Shown here in pieces: positions 11,212 through 22,438 of a stretch of 64,000 bases of DNA (its first letter is position 1; each line of letters opens with the position of its first letter). The DNA is from Iris pallida. Its lineage: Eukaryota; Streptophyta; Magnoliopsida; Asparagales; Iridaceae. The notes under the pieces are model-generated. The model was not told the DNA's origin, did not search any database, and was given only the letters and a program-made list of their open reading frames with translations. The translations under genes were made by a program, and so were the position numbers. The stretch is taken from NCBI GenBank assembly GCA_029216955.1, contig JANAVB010015600.1, positions 27,544,182 to 27,608,181 of the forward strand. The letters are read 5' to 3'.

Positions 11212-12776
11212 AATGCTTATTTGATATAGGGAAATATCTTTAGCTAATATCCTATTTAAGTTTTTCCTGCCAATATCCGAATGGATACACAGAACCCCCT
11301 TATGTCAGGCTTCTAAAGTATATGGAGGATAACCCATCTAGTAATATCCAAGGTTAATAAGGAGAGAAACCCCACCCCCAGGTAACTTCCTGTGTGTTAG
11401 TCATCCCCTTGGACTCAAGGATAGTTCTAGAACAGGGCTTAGGGGTACATGAAACTATATGTTAGTGCTTATTGAGTATGAAGTAAGCCTAACCTACAAT
11501 TAACTACTGGATATTAACTCAGTAACATCTAAACAAAATCGAGTCTTCAATCGGCTCTTAAGGCTTGGATGATTCTCAAGTACTCCTGTTTCAAAAATTT
11601 GATACAAAAACTTATCCTTCAAGTCCCCAAGGAAACACAAGCCCAGCTAGGTTATGTCAGGTTTTGCTTGTCAATAGGCAACCTGATATTAGAATTGCAC
11701 TTTCCTAGCACTCAAGTAGGATACCTAGTACTACTGACAGGAAATACTAGTTAGGCAGTGCTTCCCTAGGATCTGCTCTCCAGATTTCGAACCCATATGG
11801 TAGGTTGGTCCTTATACCTACATGTGTCTCGATACCCAGCCCTTACCTATCAGTACACTATTTGGCCTAACTCTATGGGTACAGAGCAACCCTAGGTCGT
11901 TCAGTCCCATCTAATTTTGGTAGATACATATGTATCGCAGGATGTGATAGGGCCACAAGCTTCTAAGGTAGAGTACCACATTAAAACCATCTCTGATACT
12001 CCTATTACCTAACATGGTACACTTGGGTAGGCTGATAGCAGGTTACCCCTACAATATTCATGGTAAACTGGTCACCCCCTGTTCTAGGCTTTTGTTAGGT
12101 CTTCCTGGTCTTTCTTCTCAAATATTAAAACAACTACCCACCTTTGTTCCTTCATTTGATATCCGAGAAAAAGGAAGTTCTAAGGTTAAGAGAGAATACC
12201 TCTAATAGCTTCTGAACCCAACTGCTCATGATTCCACCTCGTTGCTTCTTGCGGCAGGGAGAAGTAGATTTCCAAGGGTTCAGAAAGATGAGAGATCGGC
12301 TGCTAGGTATATATATATCTAAATTCTGGGTTTTATTAAGGAGGTTATAGATATGGGGAAATCTGTTTAGAGTTTAATTTGGAGTCATCAAGCATTCGAA
12401 CAGAGGGTTTGATTTCGGTTTGGAATTAGATAGGGCTTATCAAAGTGAGGGGTTAATCCTAATTGGATTTGAAATCCACCCAGAGACAAGGGATCGGCTA
12501 AGGGAATCCGAGATTTGTATTGGATTCTCTAGTTGTTTGAATTCCATGTTGCGCTCTATCACAGAGCTTCAAAAAATCGAAAGTGATAGCCTTCAGTTTC
12601 AATTGGGTCTTTTATAATTAGACCCCTATGAATATGACTCTTTGCAAGAAGTAATAATCCTCATAAATTAACAGGTGCATATATATTAATGAATTTAAAA
12701 CATGTGTCTACCACAACCATTAGATAAATAATAAAAATAATAATAAAAATAAATAAAAATTTAATTAGGACTTACA
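11212..12776 (-). repeat. LTR of E1, main part
   Basis: Read on the minus strand it starts TGTAAGTCCT at 12776. A TATA run lies at 12308-12318, followed by a leader that contains TCTCCCTGCCGCAAGAA (12262-12246). A splice-donor-like AGAG|GTATTC has its GT at 12199. No coding sequence is seen. The short reading frames at 11569-11754 and 12420-12617 lie inside the LTR and look fortuitous. Confidence 0.65.
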
Positions 12777-14842
12777 CTGTCACGCCCCGACTCTCCCAAT
12801 CGCTCGTCATCGCCTTGACTCGAGATGAATCGATCCCACGAGTCGGGACGTGATGTCGTACATGTCTTTATTGGACTTGTACAAGGCAAGAATGTGCACT
12901 TGAAATTTTCTTTGAGACGATACGTTGAAATTAAACAGTGCAGAGAGTTGAAGACATAGAATAGGAAGAAATTTAGCTTTTCATTCATAAAACTTGCAAA
13001 GTATGTGCAAGGTCATTTTTTTACATTACATATGCCGTTGCGGCTACATCTTTGAACACAAAAAAACTCTCGACAAGCTGTCATGAAATAATCCTTGTCG
13101 TTCCATACATTCACGCCCCTTTATATATTTGAACAAAACGCCTTCGATCTGAATTGGGCTTCAAAATACTTCAAAATAGGAGAGCTTCGCGCCGCCTCTC
13201 GTTTTTCAGCTTCAGTCTAGTCTCGAGCTCCCGCAGCGCGCTCGTTACCTGGGGAGTTGGGGGTTAGCACACTTGCTAGTGGATGGGACGAACCCACTCG
13301 TCTAAACCGACATGCTTATTAAGGATTCTAGCATACGAAGTGATCTTTCTATTTAGAACTATATGAATTGATGTCACGAACCGCACCCTGTTTAGGGGCA
13401 CGAGCACGTGTGTACGTCCAGCCTACGCCGCAGTATCGACGGTAGAACGCTGTAAAGGTCATCTAGAATATATAGAATCTAAGACACAATAATATAACCT
13501 ATTATCTCTGCACGGAAGAATATAACCACAACTCAATCACATAATTCTAAGGAAGATAAATATGATGATAAAGATAACGATAAAGATGAGATAAATAATC
13601 TGAAACAACGTTGAGTCGCAATCACAAGTTCAGAGACCAAGACATAAAACAATATCCCAAAATAAATACTACAAGTCTCAAAGTATCAAACTGGAATGTA
13701 ATCCAGACAAAATCTAGATAGACTAAGTCACTACTGGCGGTGTGTCCTCTACGAGCACCGGGTCCACAGGCTGGTCTTGGTCGTAGGTTCCATCTATGCC
13801 AAATCCGTAGTAGGTCGGGCAATCTGCATCTAAATCATCTGAAAAACAACAGGAGTTATCCTGTCAGGATATGAGCAAGTACAAACACTAACAGCAGTTC
13901 CATGTGAATTGACAAATACTATAAGAGACAATCATAATGAAATACAAGATGGAATATCAAGACTGAAAGTAAAACGGCACAAGAGAACTGGATATCATGT
14001 CATGTGTGAGATATATAAGATAAAACTGGAATATAAACAATGGAAAGTAATCTGAGGTATGATGTAAACATAAAAATAAAGTGCCATGAGATATTAGAGC
14101 GTTATGTGATCGGCTTGGGTCAAGATCAGGCTGTTCCATTTGATCGGCTATGCACATGTAGTATAATAGTATAGGGATCAGGCCGGCCAAAATGGAAAGC
14201 TATGCACAAGTAGTATAAGGTCAGCCTACACCCTACGTGTGGTGAGGGTGGAGCTATGCACAAGTAATAAACAAGTAGGGGTATGATCACATAACCTCTA
14301 ATAACTCCCCATCCTCGAGTAGTATAATGAATCCAGACATGACAGGTCGTGACACGGGATTCGAAGAGTAGGGGGCCAGTCCACTCCCAAATCGGTGTCT
14401 ATACAAGTACAGGAAACAATACCGAACAATGTACTCATATACCAGGTAAACCGGAAATGACATCTCATGACGATATTCAATGTATACTAGTCCGTGTATC
14501 CTCGTATCGTGAATCAAGTATAACACTACAACTGAATCGGATATAGTAGATATCAAAGCAATGAAAACTATCAGAGAATGTACTTGCCTATTTTTTCTGA
14601 GCTGAGAAAATTAAACTACAAACCACTCAAAGAGCCACGAACGGTCAACTCGCACAACAGTCTCCTAATGCTGAAATAGATATTACCAACATTCTCAGAA
14701 TGGTCAAATTAGCTAGAAATGCCTACCCATAAGTCCAATTCTGGACACAGGAGCAAAACGGTAATTTCGAGTCAAAATGGTGTCCGCCGTTGGACCCACT
14801 TTACACCGAAAAATATGCCAGAACCTACGGTCTCTAAAATTA

Positions 14843-15175
14843 TCAAACTATCTGTCTACGGGTCCGGTTTGACGAGACGAACCCAACCATATGTCCAAAG
14901 TTGGATTCCGGTGGGCCGTACACAAATTCCTCCGTTGGATCGGGTCGCGGGCCCGCCAAAATAGCGTTCCGATCGACCGTCTCAGAATCGGACCAAACTT
15001 GGCATACATGACCAGAAAAATAATACGGTCCTGTTGGCACAAGTTTCGTCTCGATATGACGAGCGTGCACAAAATAATTTATAAATATGTAAAAGGCCGA
15101 TACGGTAATTTTTTGACGGATACGCATCAAATTCGTCGCGCACACACGACCAATTTGAATTCCGTCAAAGTCCAC
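14843..15175 (-). other. Conserved short reading frame inside solo LTR S1 (110 codons)
   Basis: The C-terminal 60 residues (FSGHVCQVWSDSETVDRNAI, ending VGFVSSNRTRRQIV) align without gaps to the frame at 29329-29634 in the L1 LTR, which ends VGFVSSKQIRRHIV at the same stop. No domain is recognised. The frame lies inside the putative LTR intron. It could be a real small protein, or a well-conserved non-coding block that happens to be open. The plus strand is also open across this block, so coding status is uncertain. Confidence 0.35.
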
Positions 15176-15803
15176 ACGTCCACGAAGTCGATACGCACCT
15201 TTCGATACTTTTGGTTCACGACCACGTCGCCCGGATTGACGGGACGGACGGCTTATCGGGACAATTTTTTCGGGACAATTTTTTCTAAAAATTCAGTTTT
15301 GAAAATCAGTTTTTTCTCCAACTTCACAAACCAAAAACTTTCTGTACAGTGCATGAAATTTAATTCTATAAAAAGGTTTTTAAAGCCCTATAGGTTGTAT
15401 ACAAGTCACTTCAAACCGATTTTGAAAACTCGCAACATGCTGGTCGTAAATCGGCAACGAAGTTGGGGTTTCGGGACAGTTTCTAAACCCAGAAAATTGA
15501 GTTTTTTTTCTCGATTTTGGAATTCGTTTTTCGTCGCACATGGTGCGAATCAGCATGAACTATTTAAAGGAAATTAAAGGTGTATATGTTAGGATCATAC
15601 CTGACCAAGTGGTTCGCAAAACGACGGAGCGAGAAAAGAGAAATCTATTTCCGAAGTTGGCTCTTCGCTGACAGTTTTCGCGTGCGGGTGGGCTGCTCGT
15701 TGTGCATTTTTCGGCGATGTACGGCCGCGGTTTGGTCGACGGCGATGTCGGGGTGCACGTTGGGCTGGGGGTGGCGGCTAGGATTTGGGTTTTGTGAAAA
15801 TTC

Positions 15804-15804
<1 letters not shown>

Positions 15805-15841
<37 letters not shown>

Positions 15842-15998
15842 TACACTAACATATTCGTTTGGTTTATAATAGGAAAAAGGGGGGCGCGGGTCTAAAGCTG
15901 CTGCTGCTGGGCTTGGGGGGGGGGGGGTGAGTTTGTTTGTTTGTTTGTTTTTATTATTCTTTTTTTTCTTTTTCTTTTCTTTCTTAAACCTTAACCTT

Positions 15999-16066
<68 letters not shown>

Positions 16067-16098
16067 GACATACATACATACATACATACATACATACA

Positions 16099-16131
<33 letters not shown>

Positions 16132-16135
16132 TATA
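15805..16135. repeat. Microsatellite cluster in S1
   Basis: Contains (CT)n then (TA)n at 15805-15841, a run of about 12 G at 15916-15928, (CA)n at 16001-16062 and (CATA)n at 16063-16127. A repetitive His/Thr-rich frame on the plus strand here is an artefact of the repeats. Confidence 0.95.
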
Positions 16136-17622
16136 TATTTACACATATACGTATATACTTATTTATATAAAATAATCCATTAATATTTACTCATTAATAC
16201 AAAAATACTAACAATAATCCATTAATATCTATAAAATAATCCATTAATATCTATCAATAAAATACCTACATAAATAATAATATAAAAACACTAACAATAA
16301 TATTTAAATAATATTAAAAAAATTAATATTATAATTGACTATATTAATCCTATTCAGGAAAGTGGGGGTGACAATTGCAGTTCATATCGAAGGCACATTT
16401 TAAACAGTAAAAACATAACCCATTTCAACTTATCTTACCACGGCCGTGCTCCTTTCCTGCACAAAATATACATAATACTTACCACCTACACAAGACAATA
16501 GGTGAGTATGCAATCTATCTTATATGCGGTCATTGGTGATATCGACACCAAGAAGGACGATTACGTAGCATAGCGACGCGCCCTACCAGTCCAAGTTGCG
16601 AGCCTAACTGGAGGTCTCGTAATGCCTCACGCCGAAGCACGATTCCATAATTTCCTTCTAGACCGATTCGGTCCCAGCGCCCCGGGTACCGTCTCGAGGA
16701 AAGCTCACCTTGTGCACAAGTCGTCCATGACCATGCGAATGTATGAACAGTTTAATATGTATGAAGTAAATTGCATAGCGTAGACATTATTAAACCACAT
16801 AATCATTTCTACTCATGCAAGGGTTCCTTTCTCCGAAGCCGTACGTTCTGATTTAGCATCCCGTAGGCACCGAATTCTTCGAGGCGTAATATACCGCAAC
16901 CAAGGTTTCTTCGTTGTGTTTTGCAGAGCATGAAATAAATTCTATCTTTTTTCCAGAACTTCATCTTTTCTCTACTTAGTGTGAAACTTATAAATTCGGA
17001 ATTAACTTCTCTAAGTTGCGATATTATCCCGAGTTCTTGATCTTAGTGGCAAAGCATACGCCCAGTTAGCATCATCAATTTGAACGTTGAACTTTAAGAA
17101 TTTTGTTGGCGGGAAGGAGTAGAAAAGAAGGGGCCGAAGAACCACCCACCTAGAGAGATTGCGTCGAGAGTAGTAGAACGCTTCGCGACGGTCAAGCGTC
17201 AGTTACACGAACTCCTGCAATGGCACGAGCATCGAATTAGAACCCTTCCTTTGAAATTCCTAAAGACGCATTCAGAAATCGACGCGAAAGCACACTTATC
17301 AAACCCACGCAACAATTCATTCAGAAAGCCAATAAAACCAACAAAACAAACAGCAGACTGGTTGCGTCGCTCCCTTTAGAGTTCATTTGCCAAGACACTG
17401 TCTACTGCATCTAGGACTTATTTCAGCAGTAGCCGATCTATTAGTTGGAACGGTACTCATATCACTCGCCCAAATCGATTTTATTGATGCCATAGTTTTT
17501 TGTATACCAAACTCGTCGCTTAGTCAGACTAGCCATCTATGTTCCTGACCATGTCTGACTTGCCATGAGCCTATTACATAGTGCTTCGCCCCAACGGAAG
17601 CGGAGCACTACATAATATACTA

Positions 17623-18171
17623 CTAAGAAAAAGTTTCGTCCCGAAACTTAAGAACAAGGGTCTGACCTTCGTCGGCAAAAAGTGAATGGTACTTCTCCTT
17701 TATTTTTGTCTTTAGTTCCCACGTCGACTCCTCAACTGAATGGTTGTGCCAGAGTACGCGAACCAATGACATCGATCGACTACGTAGGATCTTTTCTTTA
17801 CGGTCCAAAAATTGTACGGGCTCCTCCGAGTATGATAGATCGACGTGCAGCTCCAACTGATCGAAGCTAACCACATGACTTGGGTCATGCATGCACTTTC
17901 GAAGTTGAGAGACATGGAAGACGTCGTACACTTCAGCCAGGACAGGAGGTAGCGCAATCCGGTAAGCAACTGTCGCCACCCTTTCGAGAATCTCGAAGGG
18001 CCCTACGAATCTTGGACTCAGTTTGCCCTTTACCCCGAATCGCATGACGCCCCGCATCGGCGTCACCTTCAGAAACACATGGTCCCCAACCAAGAACTCT
18101 AATGGTTGTCGACAAGTATCTGCATAACTCTTCTGTCGACTCTGAGCAATACGAAGCCTATCTCGAATCAT
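17623..18171 (-). pseudogene. Gypsy integrase C-terminus with chromodomain-like tail
   Basis: This 182-residue frame follows the integrase core in the same frame. It contains GDHVFLKVTPMRGVMRFGVK, GKLSPRFVGPFEIL and YDVFHVSQLRKC, then VRVLWHNHSVEESTWELK. The last block resembles the chromodomain of plant chromoviruses, which steers integration to chromatin. It ends 11 bases before the 3' LTR. Confidence 0.88.
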
Positions 18172-18201
18172 GCGGACCTTCTCAACGGCTTGTTCGACTA
18201 G

Positions 18202-19130
18202 TTATGGCCCGAGCACCTGTCGCTCCCCGACTTCATCCCAGCAAATCGAAGATCGGCATTTTCTCTCGTAAAATGCCTCGTAAGGAGCCATCTGGATGCT
18301 CGATTGATAACTGTTGTTGTACGCAAACTCCGCGAGCGGCAAGTGCGTGTCCCAACTAGTCTTTAAATCTATCGCACACATACGTAACATATATTCTAGG
18401 ATATGATTCACTCTTTTTGTCTGGCCACCGGTTTGTGGGTGGTATATGGAGCTAAGGTTCAGCTTAGTGCCCATCGCCGCTTGCAGACTCGTCTAGAAAT
18501 GTGATAAGAATCGCCCATCTCTGTCCAAAATAATTATGGCAGGTACCCCATGCAGTCGGACAATCTCATTGATATAGATCTGAGCTAACCGATCGACGCT
18601 CCATGATGCTTTGATAGTGATGAAATGAAAGGATTTGGTCAATCGATCGACAATAACCCAAATCGCATTATTTCCCCGCGATGTCTTCGGAAGGCCTATG
18701 ATAAAATCCATAGAGAAGTCATTCCACTTTCATACTGGAATGTTGAGGTTCTGTAGCTCCCCACCTGGTCTTTGATGCTCGGCCTTCACCTGTTGACAGA
18801 CCATGCACTGTGACACAAAAGTTGCCACGTCTTTCTTCATGCCATGCCACCAAAAGGTCGTGCGCAAGTCCTTGTACATTTTGGTACTCCCGGGATGCAA
18901 CGAGTACTTCGCATAGTGGGCCTCTATCAGAATCTCTTTTCTAAGTTCGGCATGGTTCGGCACGCATATTCTTCCTTTCATCCGCGTCATTCCGCCCTCG
19001 TCCACCACAAAGTCGGCCGTCTTTCCTGTCGAAATCAGATCGCGCATCTTCTTCGGGAATGGGTCGTCCTCCTGTGCGGTCTTTATCTTGTTGTGCGAGC
19101 TCGACTCATGGTAAAATTGGGCCAATTGTG
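18202..19130 (-). pseudogene. Gypsy integrase, stops and a changed catalytic residue
   Basis: The zinc finger ([11 protein letters not shown] to CMVCQQVK, near 18890-18800) is followed by the core MDFIIGLPKTSRG, ILDRDGRFLSHF and IYHPQTGGQTKRVN. Stops lie near 18730, 18493 and 18202, all in one frame. The Glu of the acid triad, normally before RVN, is Lys here, so the enzyme could not work even without the stops. Confidence 0.9.
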
Positions 19131-19204
19131 CTCCACGGTAGCGAATTCGGAGTTCGATACCCATTTTTGCCAAGTCTCGCTGTATGCCACGGTTGATAGC
19201 CAGG

Positions 19205-19620
19205 CATCCTGCAAACATTCTACTCAGAGCATCCGCTACGACGTTTCCCTTACCCGGCATGTACTCTATAGTCAGATCATAATCTTTGATGAGTTCAAGC
19301 CAACGCCGCTGCCGTAAGTTCAAGTCCCGTTGGGTAAAGATATATTTGAGGCTTTTGTGATCCGTATAGATGCTGCAAGCCACACCATAAAGATAGGCCA
19401 TAGCTTCAATGCGAACACAATCGCCGCTAGCTCAAGATCATGCGTAGGGTAATTCTTTTTGTGTTGCTTCAATTGTCTCGATGCAAACGAAATCACCTTA
19501 TCCCTTTGCTTAAGCACGCATCCCAAACCAGTTCGCGATGCATCGCTAAATATTTGAAACCCTTCTGGTCCGTCCGGAAGTGCAAGGATTGGAGCTGAGA
19601 TGAGCCGTTTCTTTAACTCC
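19205..19620 (-). pseudogene. Gypsy RNase H domain
   Basis: Recognisable pieces are [20 protein letters not shown], the [13 protein letters not shown] block with its catalytic Glu, [11 protein letters not shown] with a catalytic Asp, and [17 protein letters not shown] at the end of the domain. A frame change near 19400 splits it. Confidence 0.88.
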
Positions 19621-19796
19621 TAAAAGCTAGATTCACAGGCATCGTTCCACTCGAATGCGACTCTCTTCTGGGTGAGGCGAGTTAGAGGCGACACAATCTT
19701 GGCAAAGTCTTTCATAAATCTTCGGTAGTAGCCTTCCAAGCCGAGAAAACTTCGGATGTCGCCTGCCGAGGTAGGTCGCTTCCATTCAACTATCGC

Positions 19797-20682
19797 TTAA
19801 ATCTTCTTTGGGTCCACCATGACACCTTCAGCTGACACAACGTGCCCAAGGAATGTCACGCTGCTCATCCAGAACTCGCATTTACTTAACTTGGCATAAA
19901 GTTGGTGTTCACGCAGAGTCTGTAGTACCGTCTTCAAGTACTCCACGTGCTCGTCCTTGCTTTTTGAATATATGAGAATGTCATCGATGAATACGATGAC
20001 AAATTTGTCTATGAACGGTCGAAACACCTAGTTCATCAGATCCATGAAAGCGGCAGGAGCATTTGTCAAGCCGAAAGGTATGACTAGAAATTCGTAGTGA
20101 CCATATCGAGTTCAGAAGGCGGACTTTGGCATGTCCTCGGACTTGATCTGTAATTGATGGTAGCCTGAGTGAAGATAAATCTTGGAAAATACCGTCGACC
20201 CTTGCAACTGGTCAAATAAATCGTCTATCCTCGGCAAGGGTACTTGTTTCGTACCGTAGCTTTGTTAAGTTCCCGATAGTAGATGCACAGCCGCATCGAT
20301 CCATCATTCTTCCATACAAATAACACTAGAGCACCCCACGGGGAGATACTAGGGCTAATATATCCGCGATCTAGAAACTCTCGTAGTTGTGCTTTTAGTT
20401 CTTCAGCTCCGCCGGCGCCATTCGATAGGGTGCTTTGGATATCGGTCGGGTGTCCGGAAAGGTGTCGATGCTGAATTCTATCTCTCGATCCGGCGGCATC
20501 CCTGGCAACTCGTCTGGAAAGACATCAGAAAATTCTGCCACGACTTCAGTCTGGGCCGTGCTTGCAGTCTCCATTTTCGTATCTCGAATTGATGCTTGGT
20601 ACCGGCTGCAACCAGAATACAACATACGCCTTGCCGAAATTGTCGATATCATCATTGCTGTCTTTGACGCTGTTCCACACAA
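19797..20682 (-). pseudogene. Gypsy reverse transcriptase, several stops and frameshifts
   Basis: The N-terminal part reads [20 protein letters not shown] and [10 protein letters not shown] (20540-20395). The palm continues in broken frames to [19 protein letters not shown], with the catalytic FIDD at 19980-19991, and ends [16 protein letters not shown]. At least one frameshift lies near 20390 and stops occur near 20028 and 19797. Confidence 0.88.
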
Positions 20683-20780
20683 ATAGAAGAACTCGGTTTA
20701 GCCCGGAAGGCAGAATACAGCTCTCTTTTCCGTGCACTTGATTATTGCGTGGCATGCACCCAACCAATCCATGCCAAGGA

Positions 20781-21025
20781 TTATATCATACTCCTTGATT
20801 CGAGGACGATAACTTCCAAGGATAGATTTTTCCCTCCAATGCAGATGTAACCATCCCTACAAATTTTAGTGGCAAGCATATCTACTCCCGATGGAGTGCG
20901 AACGCTAAGATTCATATCTAAGAATTGCATGGGTAGTTTATTTTCTTCTACAAAGTCGGCAGATATGAAACTATGCGTAGCATCCGAATCGAACAGTACT
21001 CTAGCAGGCATATTTTGAGTAATAT
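20781..21025 (-). pseudogene. Gypsy aspartic protease, altered active site
   Basis: MPARVLFDSDATHSFIS is the protease core. Where the family has Asp-Ser-Gly, this copy has Asp-Ser-Asp, which should abolish activity. The frame differs from gag, and the frame stops at 20781. Confidence 0.85.
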
Positions 21026-22174
21026 ACCTATTACGACAGTGTCGGACGCGAACGCTTCGTCCCGAGTCACTGCAAAGACTCGGCCTTGCGCCCCTTGACG
21101 ATTTTGTGGGTTCACGGGCACTGCATTTGCGCTATGGGCGGGAGGCACCCTGTTCTGATTCTGGACGTTCCTTGGGGGAAATTGGCTCGCCCTCCCCATT
21201 CGACAATCTACTGCCTTGTGACCTAGCTGGCCACACTTGAAGCATCCCCTTTGGCAATCGACCACCAGATGTCCCATCTTGTCGCAGCGATGGCACCGTA
21301 CGCCGGGATGAGGCCCACGATACTCGAACGTGTTCTGGCGCTTTGGCACACCAGATCCTACTGCGCCGTGAGGGCGCTTGTTGAAGTTGTTGCGGATGCC
21401 TGACCCGGTCCTTTGCGAAGCTCGACCTTAGATCCGCTCGTTATCAAGGGCGGCATTATATGATTCCATGTAAGTCTGGCATCTTTGGTTCATGACGTCC
21501 CGACACAAATTGTCATTCAGGCCTTATTGGAAGTGCTCACACCATGCCTCCTTGTTCGGCAGAAAGGCCCCGGCAAACTTCGTAAGCTTTGCGAACATCG
21601 CATCGTAATCTTCAACTGACATGTTTCCTTGCTTCAAGGACATGAATTTCTCTTCCTTCTGTTGACGAACGGCACAAGGAATGTATTGCTTGAGGAAGGC
21701 CAGTTTGAACGTCTCCCACGAGATCTTGGCGTTGGGGTTGGCCTCGTGGAGGTCTTGTTTCTTCGCCTCCCACCAGTCGTAGGCCCTCAAGTTTAGCTGC
21801 AAGGCTGCACACCCGACTTTCTTGGACCCCTTGATGTTGAGGAGATTGAACAGACCCTCAATCTTTACTAGCCATCCTATGACTTCGTCAGGCTCTGCTC
21901 GTCCGTTAAATTCAGGCGGGTTCATCTTCTTGAATTTGGTCGCCTTGAGCAGGGAGGAGGAAGACATATGCTTCGTCGATGCTGGTTGCACTTCTTCTTC
22001 TGACATGGCGGTCATCGAGTTCTGTTGGGTCTCTATGGTGCTCACGATCCGGGTCAGGGCCTCCATCTGCTTTTGTTGAGCACTAATTTGGGCCTGGATA
22101 TGTTCTTACAGTTTTCGCTGTTGTATCTCCGCATGGCATTGTTGGACTTCCATGAGGCGCAATAATTGCTCCAT
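21020..22174 (-). pseudogene. Gypsy gag with CCHC zinc knuckles
   Basis: A single frame starts at an ATG at 22174 (MEQLLRLMEV) and continues to about 21020, with in-frame stops at 22106-22108, 21524-21526 and near 21429. The middle part contains KFKKMNPPEFNGRAEPDEV and LRAYDWWEA, typical of plant gypsy Gag. Two knuckles follow: CHRCDKMGHLVVDC and CFKCGQLGHKAVDC (within 21240-21300). The frame shifts near 21020 on entering the protease. Confidence 0.88.
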
Positions 22175-22423
22175 GGCGGATTCGCTAGGCGTCGCATCTT
22201 TGGTGCTATCCGTGCTGATCAACGTGGCATTGACAGCGAGGACACCCGTTCCCTTCGGTATTCCTACAAAATTGAACAAACCCGTTATTATTCTTAAAAT
22301 ATCTACGGACTTATATGTATGGAACGATTATTTCATGTCGCATATGTCGAAAAGCATAGTTTTTGAAAAATTGCAACAACATCTAAAAGAAAGTATTTTT
22401 GAAAGGTCCGAGGTGTAAATCGT

Positions 22424-22435
22424 GCTCTGATACCA
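22424..22435 (-). other. Gypsy primer-binding site (initiator tRNA-Met)
   Basis: The minus strand reads TGGTATCAGAGC, three bases from the right LTR. It matches the usual site for plant initiator tRNA-Met. Confidence 0.9.
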
Positions 22436-22438
22436 ACT

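Larger units (their letters stand above)
3310..12776 (-). mobile_element. Truncated LTR element E1 (LTR plus leader only), split by the copia insertion
   Basis: On the minus strand the order is an LTR (12776 to 11212, then 3680 to 3668), a primer-binding site and about 340 bases of leader (to 3310), which ends at the LINE. The LTR begins TGTAAGTCCT and ends GGGTAGCA, about 1578 bases once the copia element is removed. The 5-base duplication ATAGG (3676-3680 and 11207-11211) shows where copia entered, 13 bases from the LTR end. No coding region remains, so the class is unknown. Confidence 0.7.
13372..16373 (-). mobile_element. Solo LTR S1 (3.0 kb) inside the gypsy left LTR
   Basis: Plus-strand edges are TGTCACGAACCGCACCC and GGGGGTGACA. 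The flanks ATTGA (13367-13371) and ATTGC (16374-16378) look like a TSD with one change, and the uninterrupted right gypsy LTR reads GAATTGCAG at this point. Its right-to-left order matches parts of S4 (14283-14400 against 48880-48990), so the two are relatives. On the minus strand it shows a TA-rich TATA region (15815-15841), a GC-rich leader, a donor-like CAG|GTATGA (GT at 15600-15599) and an acceptor-like TATTTCAG ending at 14671. Confidence 0.85.
12778..17612 (-). repeat. Gypsy 3' LTR (left copy), split by solo LTR S1
   Basis: 12778-13371 and 16374-17612 together match the right LTR at 22439-24280. Their combined length of about 1.83 kb agrees with the 1842 bases of the right copy. The interruption occurs after TATGAATTG, and the sequence resumes with ATTGCAGTTC at 16374. 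Confidence 0.93.

Noticed and set aside
14891..15577. 228-residue plus-strand frame in S1
   Set aside because: It runs antisense to the LTR transcript direction across the conserved block. The minus-strand frame there is the one that matches L1 in residues and stop position.
15927..16175. His/Thr/Tyr-rich frame
   Set aside because: Made of CA and CATA microsatellites.
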